From positions 2,833,495 through 2,897,494 of the forward strand of contig NC_030850.1 in the NCBI RefSeq assembly GCF_000208745.1: a stretch of DNA of 64,000 nt, read 5' to 3'. Below, in pieces: positions 27,172-38,829 of this stretch (the first letter of the stretch is position 1; each line of letters opens with the position of its first letter). Made by a program: the position numbers and the translations under genes. This DNA comes from Theobroma cacao (lineage: Eukaryota; Streptophyta; Magnoliopsida; Malvales; Malvaceae). Under the pieces are notes generated by a model. It saw only the letters and a program-made list of their open reading frames with translations. It did not search any database and was not told the origin of the DNA.

Positions 27172-27617
27172 TTATTTGTTTATAATAGACAAAGTAGTTT
27201 TCCAAACAGAGGTTTATTATATTAATATCGTAGATGCAATATATACTATTCATTAAGTAATATAGGTTTAATAAATAAAAAATATATAAACATTTAATAA
27301 TTTCCATGAACATGTATATATAGGTCGGAAATGCAAAAAAAAAAAAAGAGAGGTTAATTTAAGAGAATTATATATACTATATTATAGGTTTTGATACAAA
27401 AAGAAAAACCAATTACTCCTGAAAAATATCAATTCCATTGATATTAAAAGGAGGCTTGTGTTTAGCGAATCCTTAGCTTGATGTACTGATGGTAGTCACA
27501 ATTTATCTGAAAAGATAAAGCTTTCGATGAGCAAGTTCTCCCCTCCTTAATTTTGTGTGTATGTATATGTAATAATGCCAAACATGTCACAAAAAATTAC
27601 GCTTTCTTTTCTCCACG

Positions 27618-27809
27618 TTGCAGGACGATCATAAAGTGATCGCATGCCCCAGCGGCCCCAAGAGCCGTGTGGGTGTCGTCAGCCTCAAATGTGCAGATAT
27701 ATGCTTGCTTGCTGGCCAATACTTTCAAGAATCCCTCGCCGTTGGTATATTCCAGAAGCAGAACAAATTTGCCGGAACATCGAATGATTTTATAGGATTT
27801 CGCAGATAA
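27618..27809 (+). other. Unrecognised ORF behind a good 3' splice site
   Basis: A GC-richer block of about 190 bp is preceded by CTTTCTTTTCTCCACGTTGCAG, a strong acceptor-like tract ending at 27623. The exon-like frame from 27624 reads DDHKVIACPSGPKSRVGVV, then SLKCADICLLAGQYFQE, and ends at a TAA. The opposite strand is also open (FEADDTHTALGAAGACDHF). No donor-side exon is apparent upstream. It could be the last exon of an unannotated or dead gene. Family not recognised. Confidence 0.3.
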
Positions 27810-28186
27810 ATAAAGAATTAAGACAACACTCTTGTCTTGCTTTGCTTTAATTTAGACATGCACCCTTTCGGCATGCCTCTAAACAATCAACAAATTACAA
27901 AACATGTTTTTAGTCCATTATTGGTTACACAATATTTAAAAGAATCTAACAATAAGAAGGAAGATTTCATTCTTCTATTTCTTCTCTCTCTCTCTCTCAA
28001 GGAGCTTCATCAATTAATTAATGGTTTTATTGAAAACATACATAGTACATTGAACAACGATTTTTATTTATTCATACGTTTGTTTTAAGAAATCAAACGA
28101 CAGTCAACAGAAAAGTTATACCATTCCATCGTTACTACAACAAACATCGAACAGTTACGCGTGACAGGGTTTTGATCCAAGATTAA

Positions 28187-29524
28187 CTAGATAGATATAG
28201 TGACAGCCTCCATGAACTCTTCATCATTTGCCATGGCCTCCAATGTATCAGGACAAAGGCATGCTTCAATGTCAATACTGCCTTCTTCCACTCCACGAAA
28301 CACTGTTATCTTCCCATCGTGCTTGTTTCCACACCCGCTTCTTACTGCAACTGGCCTTCCCCATCCAAAATCGTTACCATAAATGTTGAACCAAGGGGAA
28401 CTACTCGTGACCAAGGCATTACTTGCCATACTGCCCATGCTCATCAGCTTAGGGCTGGCTGTCCAATCCTCTAGGAACTTCTTCAACTTCTCTACGGTCT
28501 GTGTCGCAACCAACCTGTTCATTTCCCATGCAACATTACCAAGTCCTTGTTCTAGCAGCTCTTTCACTTTCATAGTGATACTCCCAGCCTGCACTGCGTT
28601 CCCAAAATATTGCTCGGGGAGCTCGTTCAATCTTGGTCTTGCACCAACAAGCATTCGGTAGTTGATCTCTTCGTTAGGGTCCAAAGTTTTGTTGCGAATA
28701 ACGGATTGCCAAATATGTGACAAGAGAGCTTGAAGAGAGGAGATTTTGTCGGTACCAGCCTCCGCATTTGCTTTTGCTTTGAGCTTCGCAATATTTTCCT
28801 TTGTAAAATGACAGACTCTTTCCCTCAAAGGTGGTCGAGTGAATAATTCTTCATGGACTTGCTTGACATAAGCTTGAGGAATATGAATAGGGAGATCAGT
28901 ACCGTCAAGAAACCAACGTTGAAGAACGGGAGGCTTTGATAAGTGAACGGAACCTCGAGAAATTTCAGCCCAAAAGTTGAAAAAATGCCAAAATGAAGTA
29001 CCGTCAACCACCATATGATTGATTGTGCAACCAATAAAAATGCCATCCACTAACTCCGTCACCTGCACTGCCAGTAATGGTTGGAAAGTACCTTCATAGT
29101 TTTTGACTCCATTTAGTGGGAAAAAGGAGTGCACGATATGGGGAACATAGCCGCCGGGTTCAAGAATATCAGAAATAGTTACTCCATCAGCTGCAGCATG
29201 GACAAACAGGGCTCCGGCGTTGTTACAATCGATGAAAAAAGAAATAGTGTCATCGTCATGTTCGGTGGAGGCTAAGCGACCTGAAAGAGGCGGAAAGTAG
29301 TCTAGTGTGTGGGAAAGAGAGGTGTTCAAGTGGTGAATGATCAGGGTGTAATTTCCTGTTTGTCTCTCTTGTGGCTGTTTAGGCTTAGGGAAAATAAGTC
29401 CTTTCTGGATGGAGCCAACAAGAAGGAGCTGAAGATCCCATGGAGTTAACTCAACCCTTTCAGTCTTTCCCTTGTGATTTGCTGCCTGGACTATAGTACT
29501 CGAGATGTAGCGAATGCCTCCCAT
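28187..29524 (-). CDS. BAHD acyltransferase 1 (At3g50280/At5g67150-like), intact
   Basis: Acyl-CoA-dependent O- or N-acyltransferase of the BAHD family, presumed cytosolic, acceptor unknown. Single exon. The frame runs from an ATG at 29548 (453 aa), but I prefer the second ATG at 29524 (445 aa) because the paralogues start at the same point (MAGIRCISS, MADVRFISS, MASIRFISS). In 453-aa numbering, the catalytic HxxxD motif is HMVVD at 178-182 in [17 protein letters not shown]. The structural DFGWG motif is at 393-397 in NDFGWGRPVAVRSG. Other family signatures are LTPWDL near the N-terminus and DYFPPLSGRL (83-92). Both key motifs are intact, so it is probably active. First of four tandem copies on this strand. 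A possible TATA (TTTATATG) lies near 29623-29630. Confidence 0.93.
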   Translation of the reverse strand: MGGIRYISSTIVQAANHKGKTERVELTPWDLQLLLVGSIQKGLIFPKPKQPQERQTGNYTLIIHHLNTSLSHTLDYFPPLSGRLASTEHDDDTISFFIDCNNAGALFVHAAADGVTISDILEPGGYVPHIVHSFFPLNGVKNYEGTFQPLLAVQVTELVDGIFIGCTINHMVVDGTSFWHFFNFWAEISRGSVHLSKPPVLQRWFLDGTDLPIHIPQAYVKQVHEELFTRPPLRERVCHFTKENIAKLKAKANAEAGTDKISSLQALLSHIWQSVIRNKTLDPNEEINYRMLVGARPRLNELPEQYFGNAVQAGSITMKVKELLEQGLGNVAWEMNRLVATQTVEKLKKFLEDWTASPKLMSMGSMASNALVTSSSPWFNIYGNDFGWGRPVAVRSGCGNKHDGKITVFRGVEEGSIDIEACLCPDTLEAMANDEEFMEAVTISI

Positions 29525-29926
29525 GTTGGCTTTGAAGCGATTTGTCAATCCAAATACTTGCTGAAGCTCAGGTGAATTTATGTTCTACTACGTACGTTCA
29601 AAAAACAAAGTCTCTAGTGGACATATAAAGCCTGTGAATTTAACCATCTCAAGAACGTAATAGTAATCTTGAACGCGGAAAACAAGTGGCTTTAAGTATG
29701 ATGCACTAAAATTTATGAAAATGATCGTACATGATGCTAATTAGTATTTCCAATATTTGTCAACATCTGCTTGATAACCTGCCAATCTTGAAAGATTTTT
29801 CTGCACGAAAAGCTAAGTTGTTTTCATAACTCTAACTCCTACTGCCACAGCTATCTTTTTTCCTTCCATTGATGCGAAACTTTTCTCTCTCAAGTTGTTG
29901 GCATGTCAAAATGAGACGTGCCTAGG

Positions 29927-30053
29927 CTTAATTCATAATGGACGACAGAGCTGAAAAGTTTCCAGGCCAGCAGAATCCGGAGTCCCGAGCTTAATCCGTA
30001 ATGGATAAAACAGAACTGAAAGCTCCCAGGCCAGCAGAATCCAAAGTCACGAG
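29927..30053. repeat. Tandem duplication, about 63-bp unit
   Basis: Copies at 29927-29989 and 29990-30053 share CTTAAT.C.TAATGGA, CAGA.CTGAAA and CCAGGCCAGCAGAATCC, each ending in CGAG/ACGAG. The sequence is GC-richer than its surroundings, upstream of BAHD 1. Its origin is unknown. Confidence 0.8.
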
Positions 30054-30059
30054 ATGGCC

Positions 30060-33000
30060 CAGGCTTTGTACCCCAGAGAATGGCCCGCTCAATTGTGTTC
30101 GGGTAAACTTCACCTCCCGAGGAGATAAGGAAAATAATGGAGCATTATTTTTGTTTGATAGCAATTGATATAATATGTGCAAAAACAATTATTTTCTAAG
30201 GTTGAAAGCCTTTACATAATATTGCATTAAACATAATGATAAACATAAAGGAAGGCAATTATATTAAATTGATTGGCTTATGGCAGTAATCATCCGCATT
30301 AATCAAAGTGTTTTACGTACAAACTTTTGTAATCCACCAAATGTATATATTTCTAAGTTGGTGGCTTACATAAAATTCAAAATTTTGTTTCAAAAGTGCA
30401 GCTAAATTAAGTGGTAGAATATATCTGTATGAGTGTGGAATTCAAAAATGGTGTTGTTTCTCCCGTTAACAACAAAATAAGATGAAAAATTAAAGTGAAA
30501 ATAAAAATAACAAATATAATAAAATAATTAACGATGATATTCTAAAAATAAATAAGTCGAGAAAATAAAAAATAACAGAAAATGAAGATCGAGAAAATGA
30601 CAGAGAAAGCAGTGAAGAGAAAAATTTATGAAAAAAGGGACGGACAATTTTAGAGATTCTAGAAAATAACATGAGTCTATTGTTAAGACATAACATGCTG
30701 TTGCCAATGCTAAACCATAATAAATTTAAATTCTAGATTTTATAAAATATAAAATATTGAATTTACAAAACATCTCATGAAAGAGTCAAGTGACAAGATA
30801 GACAACAAAAACTCATCATGAAAAAAGACTATGAGCTAAATGCAATTATATATCATGAATAGTCAAAGAATAAGCTCTTATAGTAGAACGTTTAAAATGC
30901 AAATAAACAGAATATTAAATAGACAATGGAAAGAAAGAGCAAACTTTGCAATAAGATCAAAATGATTAAATATATATATATATAGATGCTTCAAATACAC
31001 AAATGCATGCATACCCAACAAATGTATGGAGGAAGAGAGAGATAAGAGAAATTACTGTTGGCAGGGCGGGTAACCAAAGTGTCAAAGCTGTGAAAAAAAA
31101 ATAATTATGAATTAAATATTTGATTAAATTATTATCTACTCATCTTTATGCACAAAAACTCATTATTTATTTATATTAATTTTTTCCATGCATTCCACAA
31201 ACAATCCCTAAATAGAAAATTAAAATTTTCAAACTCAATTGATGGTGTCAGAAAACTCAATACTTCGAACAAATTGAGCCAACAAAACACCAAAGACTCT
31301 CCCTTTCTCCCACTCTACTGCAAATCTGCTAACCACATTCCCTCACCAAAAAGGGCTTACAAAATTCATGATTACTACAAACATGGACATACCAAAAAAA
31401 AAAAAAGCACGAGCTATCAACAAAAATCTCAACCACCCAAAAAATAAGATAATTAAACAAAAAAAAAGCAAAAATAAAAAGCCATAAGCTACGAAGAAAG
31501 AAAAGCAACAAAAAAAAAAGGCATAAGCTACATAGGTTTTAATGTTAATTACGCATTATTTGTAATAAAAAAAATTAGCAGAACAGAATAAAAAAAAAAG
31601 AAGGAGATTACCTTGACAGAATTGCGGTTAAGTTGAATAGCTCTCCGACAATCCTCTTCTACTTTCAACCAATTACTGCGTGAAACAAACAACCAAAATA
31701 CAAAGAAATAAGGACATGTTCAAAAACTTTTTTTTTATATATAAAAAAAGAATTACTTAAAAAAGGATGAGTGAGTGTACGCTTGTGATAGAAGGAGAAA
31801 AATTATGATCCAATTACTTGCCGTTATATAGACTTGATGATGTAATAAAATAATTAATTTATTGATTGTATTATTTCAAATATAGATAGTTGCATCAATT
31901 CGTCTGTATATTTTATATTTATTTTTAAAATAATTTAAAAATAATATTTAAATAAGATAAATTAAAAAAAATACTTTAAAAATAATATTTATTTTTTATC
32001 AATCAAAATTTAATTATTAGTCATCTAATTTGTTTTTAAATAAATCAACATAATTTAAAAATAATATTTTATATTTTTAATCAATTAAAATTTAATTATT
32101 AATTATTTAATTTATTTCTAATAATTATGTTAATTTAGAAATAAACATCAAATTTGATTATGTAGTTTATCTCTAAATCTCCCACCTAAGTTTCTCACTT
32201 AATATTATAAATAAGGCCCCTTCTACCCATTTACATTTATTCGGAGGCTTGAAGATTCAAAGCATTTTAAAAATTAAAAAGAGTAAAAGATTTATGAAGT
32301 AAAGATATCAATAGTTTAATTCCTGATCAAGATTAAGTGGTGAAGACGGTATAACAAATATAATCCATGAGTTCGTATCATGAATACAAAGTAAAAAAAT
32401 TAATTAGAGAATTTATAGAGATTATCACTTAAATCAAACAAAACTAATAAAACCATTAATTGAAAAACAAAATGCGGGTTTTGTTTGAAATAATTGTTGT
32501 CCTCAATTGCTTGCTCCACTTATCAACATGAAAAGAAGAGGCAATAAACCTGAAATAATTGTTCACATCTTTCCTCAATTGCTCAACTTATCAACATGAA
32601 AAGAAGAAGCAATAAACCTGGAAAAATGAGATAAGAACTTTCTTGAAGCAAAGGTATCAAAAAGACCAAAATAACATGACAAACAAAACCAAAAAGAAAA
32701 AAAAAACACCAAGACAAACAAATAAAAAAAATAGCAGAAGGAAACTGTAAAAATCGGAGAAAGCAAAAGAGAGAGAACCATAGAGTAAACAAAACGAAAA
32801 AGAAGGCACCAGAACAAACAAAGCAAAAAGAAAATTAAAAAATAAAAGATCAAAAGATCAAAAGATGGAGAAAGTAAAAGAAGAGAAAGGGCGAAGAAAG
32901 CGGGAAAAATCTAGAAGAAAGATGGAGAAAGTAAAAACAGAGAGAGCACAGAAACCTAGAAGGAAAAGGAAAAAATCTAAAAGAATGGTAAAAGGAAAAG

Positions 33001-33633
33001 ATCAAAAAGCCATGACTTTTCTATAACATCAAACACAAGAGTTATAAATGAGAAAAATATAAATGTTTGTAACTATTATTCGTTTATTTTTCAAAAGTAA
33101 CCCCCGACTTGAGACAAAAAAGAAAGAAAGAAAGAATAACGCAGAAAAACCTCATACTGTCATCAATAGTTAATCTCTTATTAGTATATCGTTTTATCTA
33201 TTTTTGGAATTTTAAAATTAATTTATGCAAAGCCAAAAAATATATATAAAATATGAATAACGTTATATCTCTTGGGCTAGTCTAAGCCCTTATGTTTATG
33301 GTCCAGCCACCTCGTACAAAAAGTGGGATCAGGCCGATTTTCTACCCACCTATTGGGCCTGATGTATTTCTCAAGGTTAAGAGAAAATTTTCTGATAAGC
33401 GCGATCAAGCGGTCTATGTGAGTGTCCGCCAGCTCCATGCCAGGTTCCAAAATTCTCACTCTGTCGCCCACTAATACTGGAGACAAGTAAATATTGGGTT
33501 CCTTCACAAGCAGAAATTATTTGTCTAAAATATGTTGCATAATAAATAGGCTTTGAAATAAAAAAGTAAGAAAGAAAGAAAAGCATCCATTAACATTAAT
33601 ATTGATTCCATTCTACTATCATGGTTTAGGCAA
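30060..33633. other. AT-rich spacer between BAHD 1 and BAHD 2
   Basis: No gene supported. It holds A-rich ORF-like stretches (31148-31447) that are low complexity, a near-duplication of about 55-65 bp at about 32486-32630 (ATCAACATGAAAAGAAGA.GC shared), and a purine-rich tract at about 32640-33010. A reverse-strand ORF at 33277-33507 has no recognised domain. Confidence 0.5.
32640..33010 (+). repeat. Purine-rich (A+G) tract with short internal repeats
   Basis: Almost entirely A and G on the + strand, with recurring units such as AGATGGAGAAAGTAAAA (about 32863 and 32920) and GATCAAAAGATCAAAAGAT. This is low-complexity DNA with strand asymmetry. The long reverse-strand ORF across it (32575-32853) is a composition artefact. 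Confidence 0.6.
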
Positions 33634-34976
33634 TTATTGGAGTTTGGACTGACATTCAATGGTAACAGTATCCATGAATTCTTGATCATTTGCCATGGCA
33701 TCCAAGGTCTCAGGCAAAATGCATGCTTCAATATCAAGACTTCCTTCTTCTGCTCCAGGGAACAACGTAAGCTTCCCATCAAACTCATTTGCGGGCCCGC
33801 TTCTTACTGCAATTGGCTTTCCCCATCCAAAATCATTACCATACATGTTGAACCGAGGAGAACTACTTGTGAGCAGAACGTTACTACTCACCATGGCCAT
33901 TGTTGCGAGCTTAGGGCTTGCTATCCATGACTCCAGGCCCTTTTGAACTCTACTTCAGTTTGTGTAGCGATTATCCTGTTCATTTGCCACGCGATATCAC
34001 CTACTCCTTGTTCTTGCAGCTCCTTTGCTTTCATTTTCACACCTTCACTCTTCACTGCATTTCCGAAATACTGTTCAGGCAGGTCGCGCAATCTTGGCCT
34101 GGCACCAATTAGCATGTAGAAAATCATCTCTTCATTGGGGTCTAAATTTTGGTTGCGGCTAACAGATCGCCAAATATGAGATAAGAGTGCTTGAAGAGAA
34201 GAGATGTTGTTTGTCCCAACTTCAGCGTTGGCTCTTGCTTTGAGTTTTGCAATGCTTTGCTTTGTGAAATGGAAAACCCTTTCTTTCAAATTAGGAGGTA
34301 GAATAAACTCTTCATGGAATTGCTCGACATAAGATCGAGGGATCCGAATAGGATAATTGATACTATTAAAAAACGAACGTTGGAAAACAGGGAGTTTAGA
34401 TAAGGGAATCGAACCTCTTGAAATTTCTGACCATGAATTAAAGAAATGCCAAAACGATGAACCATCGACCACAGAATGATTGATGGTACAACCAACAAAA
34501 ACACCATCCACAAGCTCTGTCACCTGCACTCCAAGTAATGGATTAGAAAAGCCCTCATAGTTCTTAACCCCATTAAGTGGAAAAAAGGAATGAACAAGTG
34601 AAGGAACATAAACAGGTTTAACAATATCAGAAATCGTTACTCCATCGGCTTCAGCATGGATAAACAAGGCTCCAGAATTATTACAATCAATACAAAAGGA
34701 AATAGTGTCATCGTCATGTTCAGTGGTGGCTAGGCGACCTGCCAGGGGTGGAAAATAGTCTAGAGTGTGGGCAAGAGAAGCTTTTAAGTGGTGTATCAAG
34801 GTGTTTTCAATTTCCTTCTCTGGGGAAGGTTTTGGCCTGGGAAAAAGAAGTCCCTTCTGGATAGGGCCTAGTGGAAGAAGACGAAGATCCCATGGAGTTA
34901 ACTCAACCCTCTGAGTCCCTGCCTTGTGGGTTTCTGCTTGGACCATAGTACTCGAGATGCATCGGATACCTGCCAT
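33634..34976 (-). pseudogene. BAHD acyltransferase 2, single frameshift
   Basis: Nearly full-length BAHD gene, single exon. The first frame runs from the ATG at 34976 (MAGIRCISST; an upstream ATG at 35033 is less likely) through [16 protein letters not shown] and the catalytic HSVVD (CTINHSVVDGSSFWHFF), down to about 33945. There an A-run has lost one base relative to the paralogues (FKKFLESW-type region). The rest, including [14 protein letters not shown], continues in another frame to the stop at 33634. As read, the protein ends before DFGWG. No other lesion is seen, so the loss is recent, a population polymorphism or a sequencing error. Confidence 0.85.
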
Positions 34977-35039
34977 GGCTTCTGCAAGTGAAACGTTTCT
35001 GTAAACGCTGTAAGTTATAGGAGTTCTATGCACATTTGT

Positions 35040-36135
35040 TAATGGTAACCTAAAAGCAACCTTGGATATGTACGAGATTAACCAATAACCATTTGTTTTG
35101 CACTAGTAGTTTAACACGAAGAACATGTGGTTGAGATCGAATTCGTGGCAAAACTAGTACCATGCACTTCAAATAAACAAAAAGCAGCATCTACTGTCAA
35201 CGCCAGGCTGGAAATTGATTGTGATATCCATCCATTTTAAAATTTATTGCGTAAGAAAACCCAATTAGTCGCTGTCGCTGCCGGCTAGTAGCTACCTCTT
35301 TATCGCTCCTCTTTTTCTCCTTTGATGATATCTTTTTTCTTTTTCTTTCTTAACAAATGAAAGGCTGATACCATCTTTTTAGGCTTTATGTTAATTGGAA
35401 GGGAAAAGAAGAGTTACTTATAAATCTTCAAGTTTTTTTTTTCCCGCCATGCTCTTTAAATTCAGAAATTTGAAGAGAATATTTTTCTTTAAAAGTGTTT
35501 TATTGTATAGATAGAACTATTTTGGGTCATCATTCTTCTTTTCATTTTCACTTATCGTAACCACAAACAAAATTGATAATGATGCATCTCTCTTTACTTT
35601 TTTACTCTCTATATAGCAATATCTGAATTGAAATTTTCATTTTCCTCTCTTCCTCTCTCCATTTTTTCCATACAATATAGTTAGCTCATCAAACTCCCTT
35701 CGTCCTCAAAGTGAATTGAAGAGTGAATCATTCTATTCTGCCGCTATGTGAGGTAAACTTTTGCACTAGTAATAAGTAGTAGTAATAACATAGTGATCGG
35801 TGGGAATTTGACAAAGTTTTTTGACGTTTGTGATGAAGACTTACCCTTGTTATAAATGCCCGTGTACCAATTTTTAATAATCATAGTACACTTGTTTCAT
35901 TATTATTGTTCATCTTTAATTTCACAAAAACTTAAGGAAAAAAAAAGTTAATTTTAGGTAGTGTGTGATTGATGAATAATTGACTGGTGGTTGAAATTTT
36001 GGGTTATAAAAACCGTATACTATATGCTTAAATATGTAGAGTACCGGTGAAAAGGAATTTAAGAAAGCAAGAAAATGAAATCGACATACATGACATATTT
36101 TATTTTCATTTTCGAAGCATCACAATTGTAAAGCA
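35040..36135. other. Spacer between BAHD 2 and BAHD 3
   Basis: AT-rich, with no ORF of note and no recognisable repeat. The left end is the upstream region of BAHD 2, and the right end is the downstream flank of BAHD 3. Confidence 0.5.
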
Positions 36136-36702
36136 TTGCCTATTAGCTTTTACATGAATTATTCTTCAAAGAACATGTGTTCCTCAACATTGAATATTAA
36201 CAATAACATCAATTCAATTGGGACTATCACGGTGAAAGCATTTTCAGCTTCAGAGTTTGGGGGGACATTAAACGGTGACGGTATGCATGAATTCTTGATC
36301 ATTTGCCATAGCCTCCACTGTCTCTGGACAACGGCACGCTTCAATATCAATACTTCCTTCTTCTGCTCCAGGGAACAATGTAATTTTCCCATCAAACTTA
36401 TTTCCCGGCCCGCTTCGTACTGCAATCAACTGTCCCCATCCAAAATCATTACCATACATGTTGAACCGAGGAGAACTACTTGTGACCAGGGTGTTGTTTG
36501 TCATTCCGCCAATGGTTATCAACTTAGGGCTTGCTGGCGAAGACTATTGGAACTTTTTGAATCTTTCTTCAGTCATCGTAGCAATTATCTTGTTCATTTG
36601 CCACGCCACGTTACCATTTCCTTGTTCTAGCAGCTCCTTTGCTTTCATTGTTACAATCCTACTTAGCATTGCATTTCCAAAATATGTTTCAGGCAGCTCC
36701 TG

Positions 36703-37179
36703 TGTTGAGTTTTAAGTTAACTAGAGTTCTATATCTTATTTGATTAAGATTTTTATTTGTGTACAACATTGAATAGTTGTATGGTTTAAATCTTTTATTT
36801 CACATCGAGTTCTAATCACATTCTATTTTGAACTTTTATATTATAAAAGTGGATATTTAGGTTTTAGAATTACAAGTAGTGCTTTGAGAGCTTTAAAAAT
36901 AGGATACCTTGTAACTTTATCTTTTGCTCTAAGTGGAGCTAGAGTGGTTTGGGTGAATGTTCTTAGGAGGTTATTGAAAAAGAGTATGCAAGGGATCTTG
37001 GGTTGGTTTGAAGAACTATAGAGGTCAATTTATTGTACTTTAATTTCTCAATAATGAAATAACAGTTTTCACTCTGTGGATGTAGACAAGAGGCCAAATC
37101 ACATAAATTCTTGTGTTTTTCTGTTTGCTTGATTTTTCTGGGTTTTATCTTTATTGTTTCTTGAGCAATTTTCATAACA
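36703..37179 (+). repeat. Copia 5' LTR
   Basis: Begins TGTTGAG, ends ATAACA, and is followed by the degenerate primer binding site. Paired with the LTR at 38354-38829. Confidence 0.9.
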
Positions 37180-38353
37180 AACTAGTATAAGAGTTTCGAG
37201 TTCGGTAAATTCAAAATTCATCAAGGATGTCAAAAGTTACTAGTTTTACGAATTTTTCAATTGAAAGTTTGATGGGAAGACTAGTTTCACACAGTGGCAA
37301 AGAAGGATGAAAGATCTCCTTGTGCAGTAAGGTTTAATACGCCCCTTGCTAGGAAAGGAGGAAGGGTAACCAGATGACATGAAGGATGTTGAATGGGTTG
37401 AGTTAGAGCAAAAGTGTATGAGCACTATTCAGCTTTGCATTGGAGATAATGTGTTTAACTATGTTATTGATAAAGATTCTGCTCCAAGCTTGTCGGCAAA
37501 TTTGTAAAAGATTTACGTGGCAAAAAGTTTTTCTAACAAGTTGTAGCTTAAGCAAAAATTGTATCGCTTAAAGATGGAAAGGAATAGAGACCTCATTAAG
37601 CATATGAATGAATTCGATGGGATCATTGATCAGTTGAAGAATGTTGATGTGAAGGTGGAGGAAGAAGAAAAGGCACTGTTGTTCCTGGCTTTGCTCCCAT
37701 ACTCCTTGTGATACCCAAAATAAATCAGTAGTAAAGGTCATAGGTCTTGGAGTGGTGAAAATCAAAATATTTGATAGGGTTGTGCGCTCTTTGGGTGGTG
37801 TAGCTTATGTCCCAAAGATGCGTAAAAATCCAATATCATTGATCTTGTTAGACTCTAAAGGGTATAGATATTCTACTTGTGATTGAGTAGTAAAAGTCAC
37901 ACGAGGCGACATGGTCTTAATGAGGGAGAATTTGTATAATGACTTATATCGTCTAGAATGTGAGGCCTCAAAGGGGTGGGAGCAGTGCACAGGAGAAGAT
38001 AGCTACCAAAGTGAGATTTCATTTGCCAAGGAAGTGATGAAAGGTTCTCATGGTGTAAAAGATGGTGAAAGGACGAAAAATCTTATCAGTAGTGAATTAG
38101 AAAGGTCGTCGAGGTCATTTTCTAAAGCCAATTGTGCCATTGACTTGACAGCTGCACAGGTGCATTGGTCGTTTTATGGAATTGAGTGTTGGACCATGCT
38201 TGATTTAGTATGTGTAGTTGTGGTAATTTGGAAAGTCTTATACTTAGAGAGTTGTTCAAAGTGTTGGAAAGTAGGTGGAGTTAGAAAATTGTAATTAGGT
38301 GTGACTGACGGAAGAGGTTTAAGGAGTTTGAATTCAAGTCAAATGTGGAGATT

Positions 38354-38829
38354 TGTTGAGTTTTAGGTTAACTAGAATTCTAGATCTTATTTGATTAGAA
38401 TTCTTATTTGTGTACAACATTGAGTAGTAGTATGATTTTAAACTTTTTATTCCACATCGAGTCCTAATCATATTTTACTTTGGACTTTATATTATAAAAG
38501 TGAATCTCTAAGCTTTATAATTGTAAGTAATGCTTTGAGAACTCTAGACATGAGACATTTTGTAACTCTGTCTTTTACTCTAGGTGGTGATGGAGTGGTT
38601 TGAGTAAGTGCTCTTCGGAAATTATTGAGAAAAAGTGTACAAGAGATCTTAATTTGGTTTGGAGAACCATAGAGATCAATTTATTGTACTTTAATTTCTC
38701 AATAATAAAAAAATAATTTCACTCCGTAGATGTAAACAAGAAGCTGAATCACGTAAATTCTTATATTTTTCTATTTGCTTGATTTCTCTAAATTTTATCT
38801 TTGTTATTTTTTGGGTAATTTTCATAACA
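38354..38829 (+). repeat. Copia 3' LTR
   Basis: Same termini as the 5' LTR, diverged by many substitutions and small indels. It joins directly to BAHD coding sequence at 38830. Confidence 0.9.

Larger units (their letters stand above)
36703..38829 (+). mobile_element. Decayed Ty1/Copia LTR retrotransposon
   Basis: LTRs at 36703-37179 and 38354-38829 (477 and 476 bp) begin TGTTGAGTTTTA and end TTTTCATAACA. They differ at roughly one base in eight over the first 200 bp by hand count. The flanks TCCTG (36698-36702) and TCATG (38830-38834) form a 5-bp target duplication with one change. A degenerate tRNA-iMet primer site (TAGTATAAGAG) lies near 37183. The interior is only 1.17 kb: a gag UBN2-type stretch (KFDGKTSFTQWQRRMKDLL, about 37268-37340), then a pre-integrase piece (GGVAYVPKMRKNPISL, near 37800) with stops. 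Integrase, reverse transcriptase and RNase H are deleted. It lies antisense to the host BAHD gene and cannot move by itself. Confidence 0.93.

Noticed and set aside
29524..29548. Upstream ATGs as starts of BAHD 1 and BAHD 4
   Set aside because: The paralogues align from the inner ATG, and in BAHD 4 the TATA position leaves little room for the outer one.
32575..32853. ORF rich in Phe and Leu on the - strand
   Set aside because: It results from the purine-rich composition of the opposite strand.
36136..36630. 164-codon + strand ORF
   Set aside because: It is antisense to the BAHD 3 C-terminal part, which is clearly the real (dead) coding strand.
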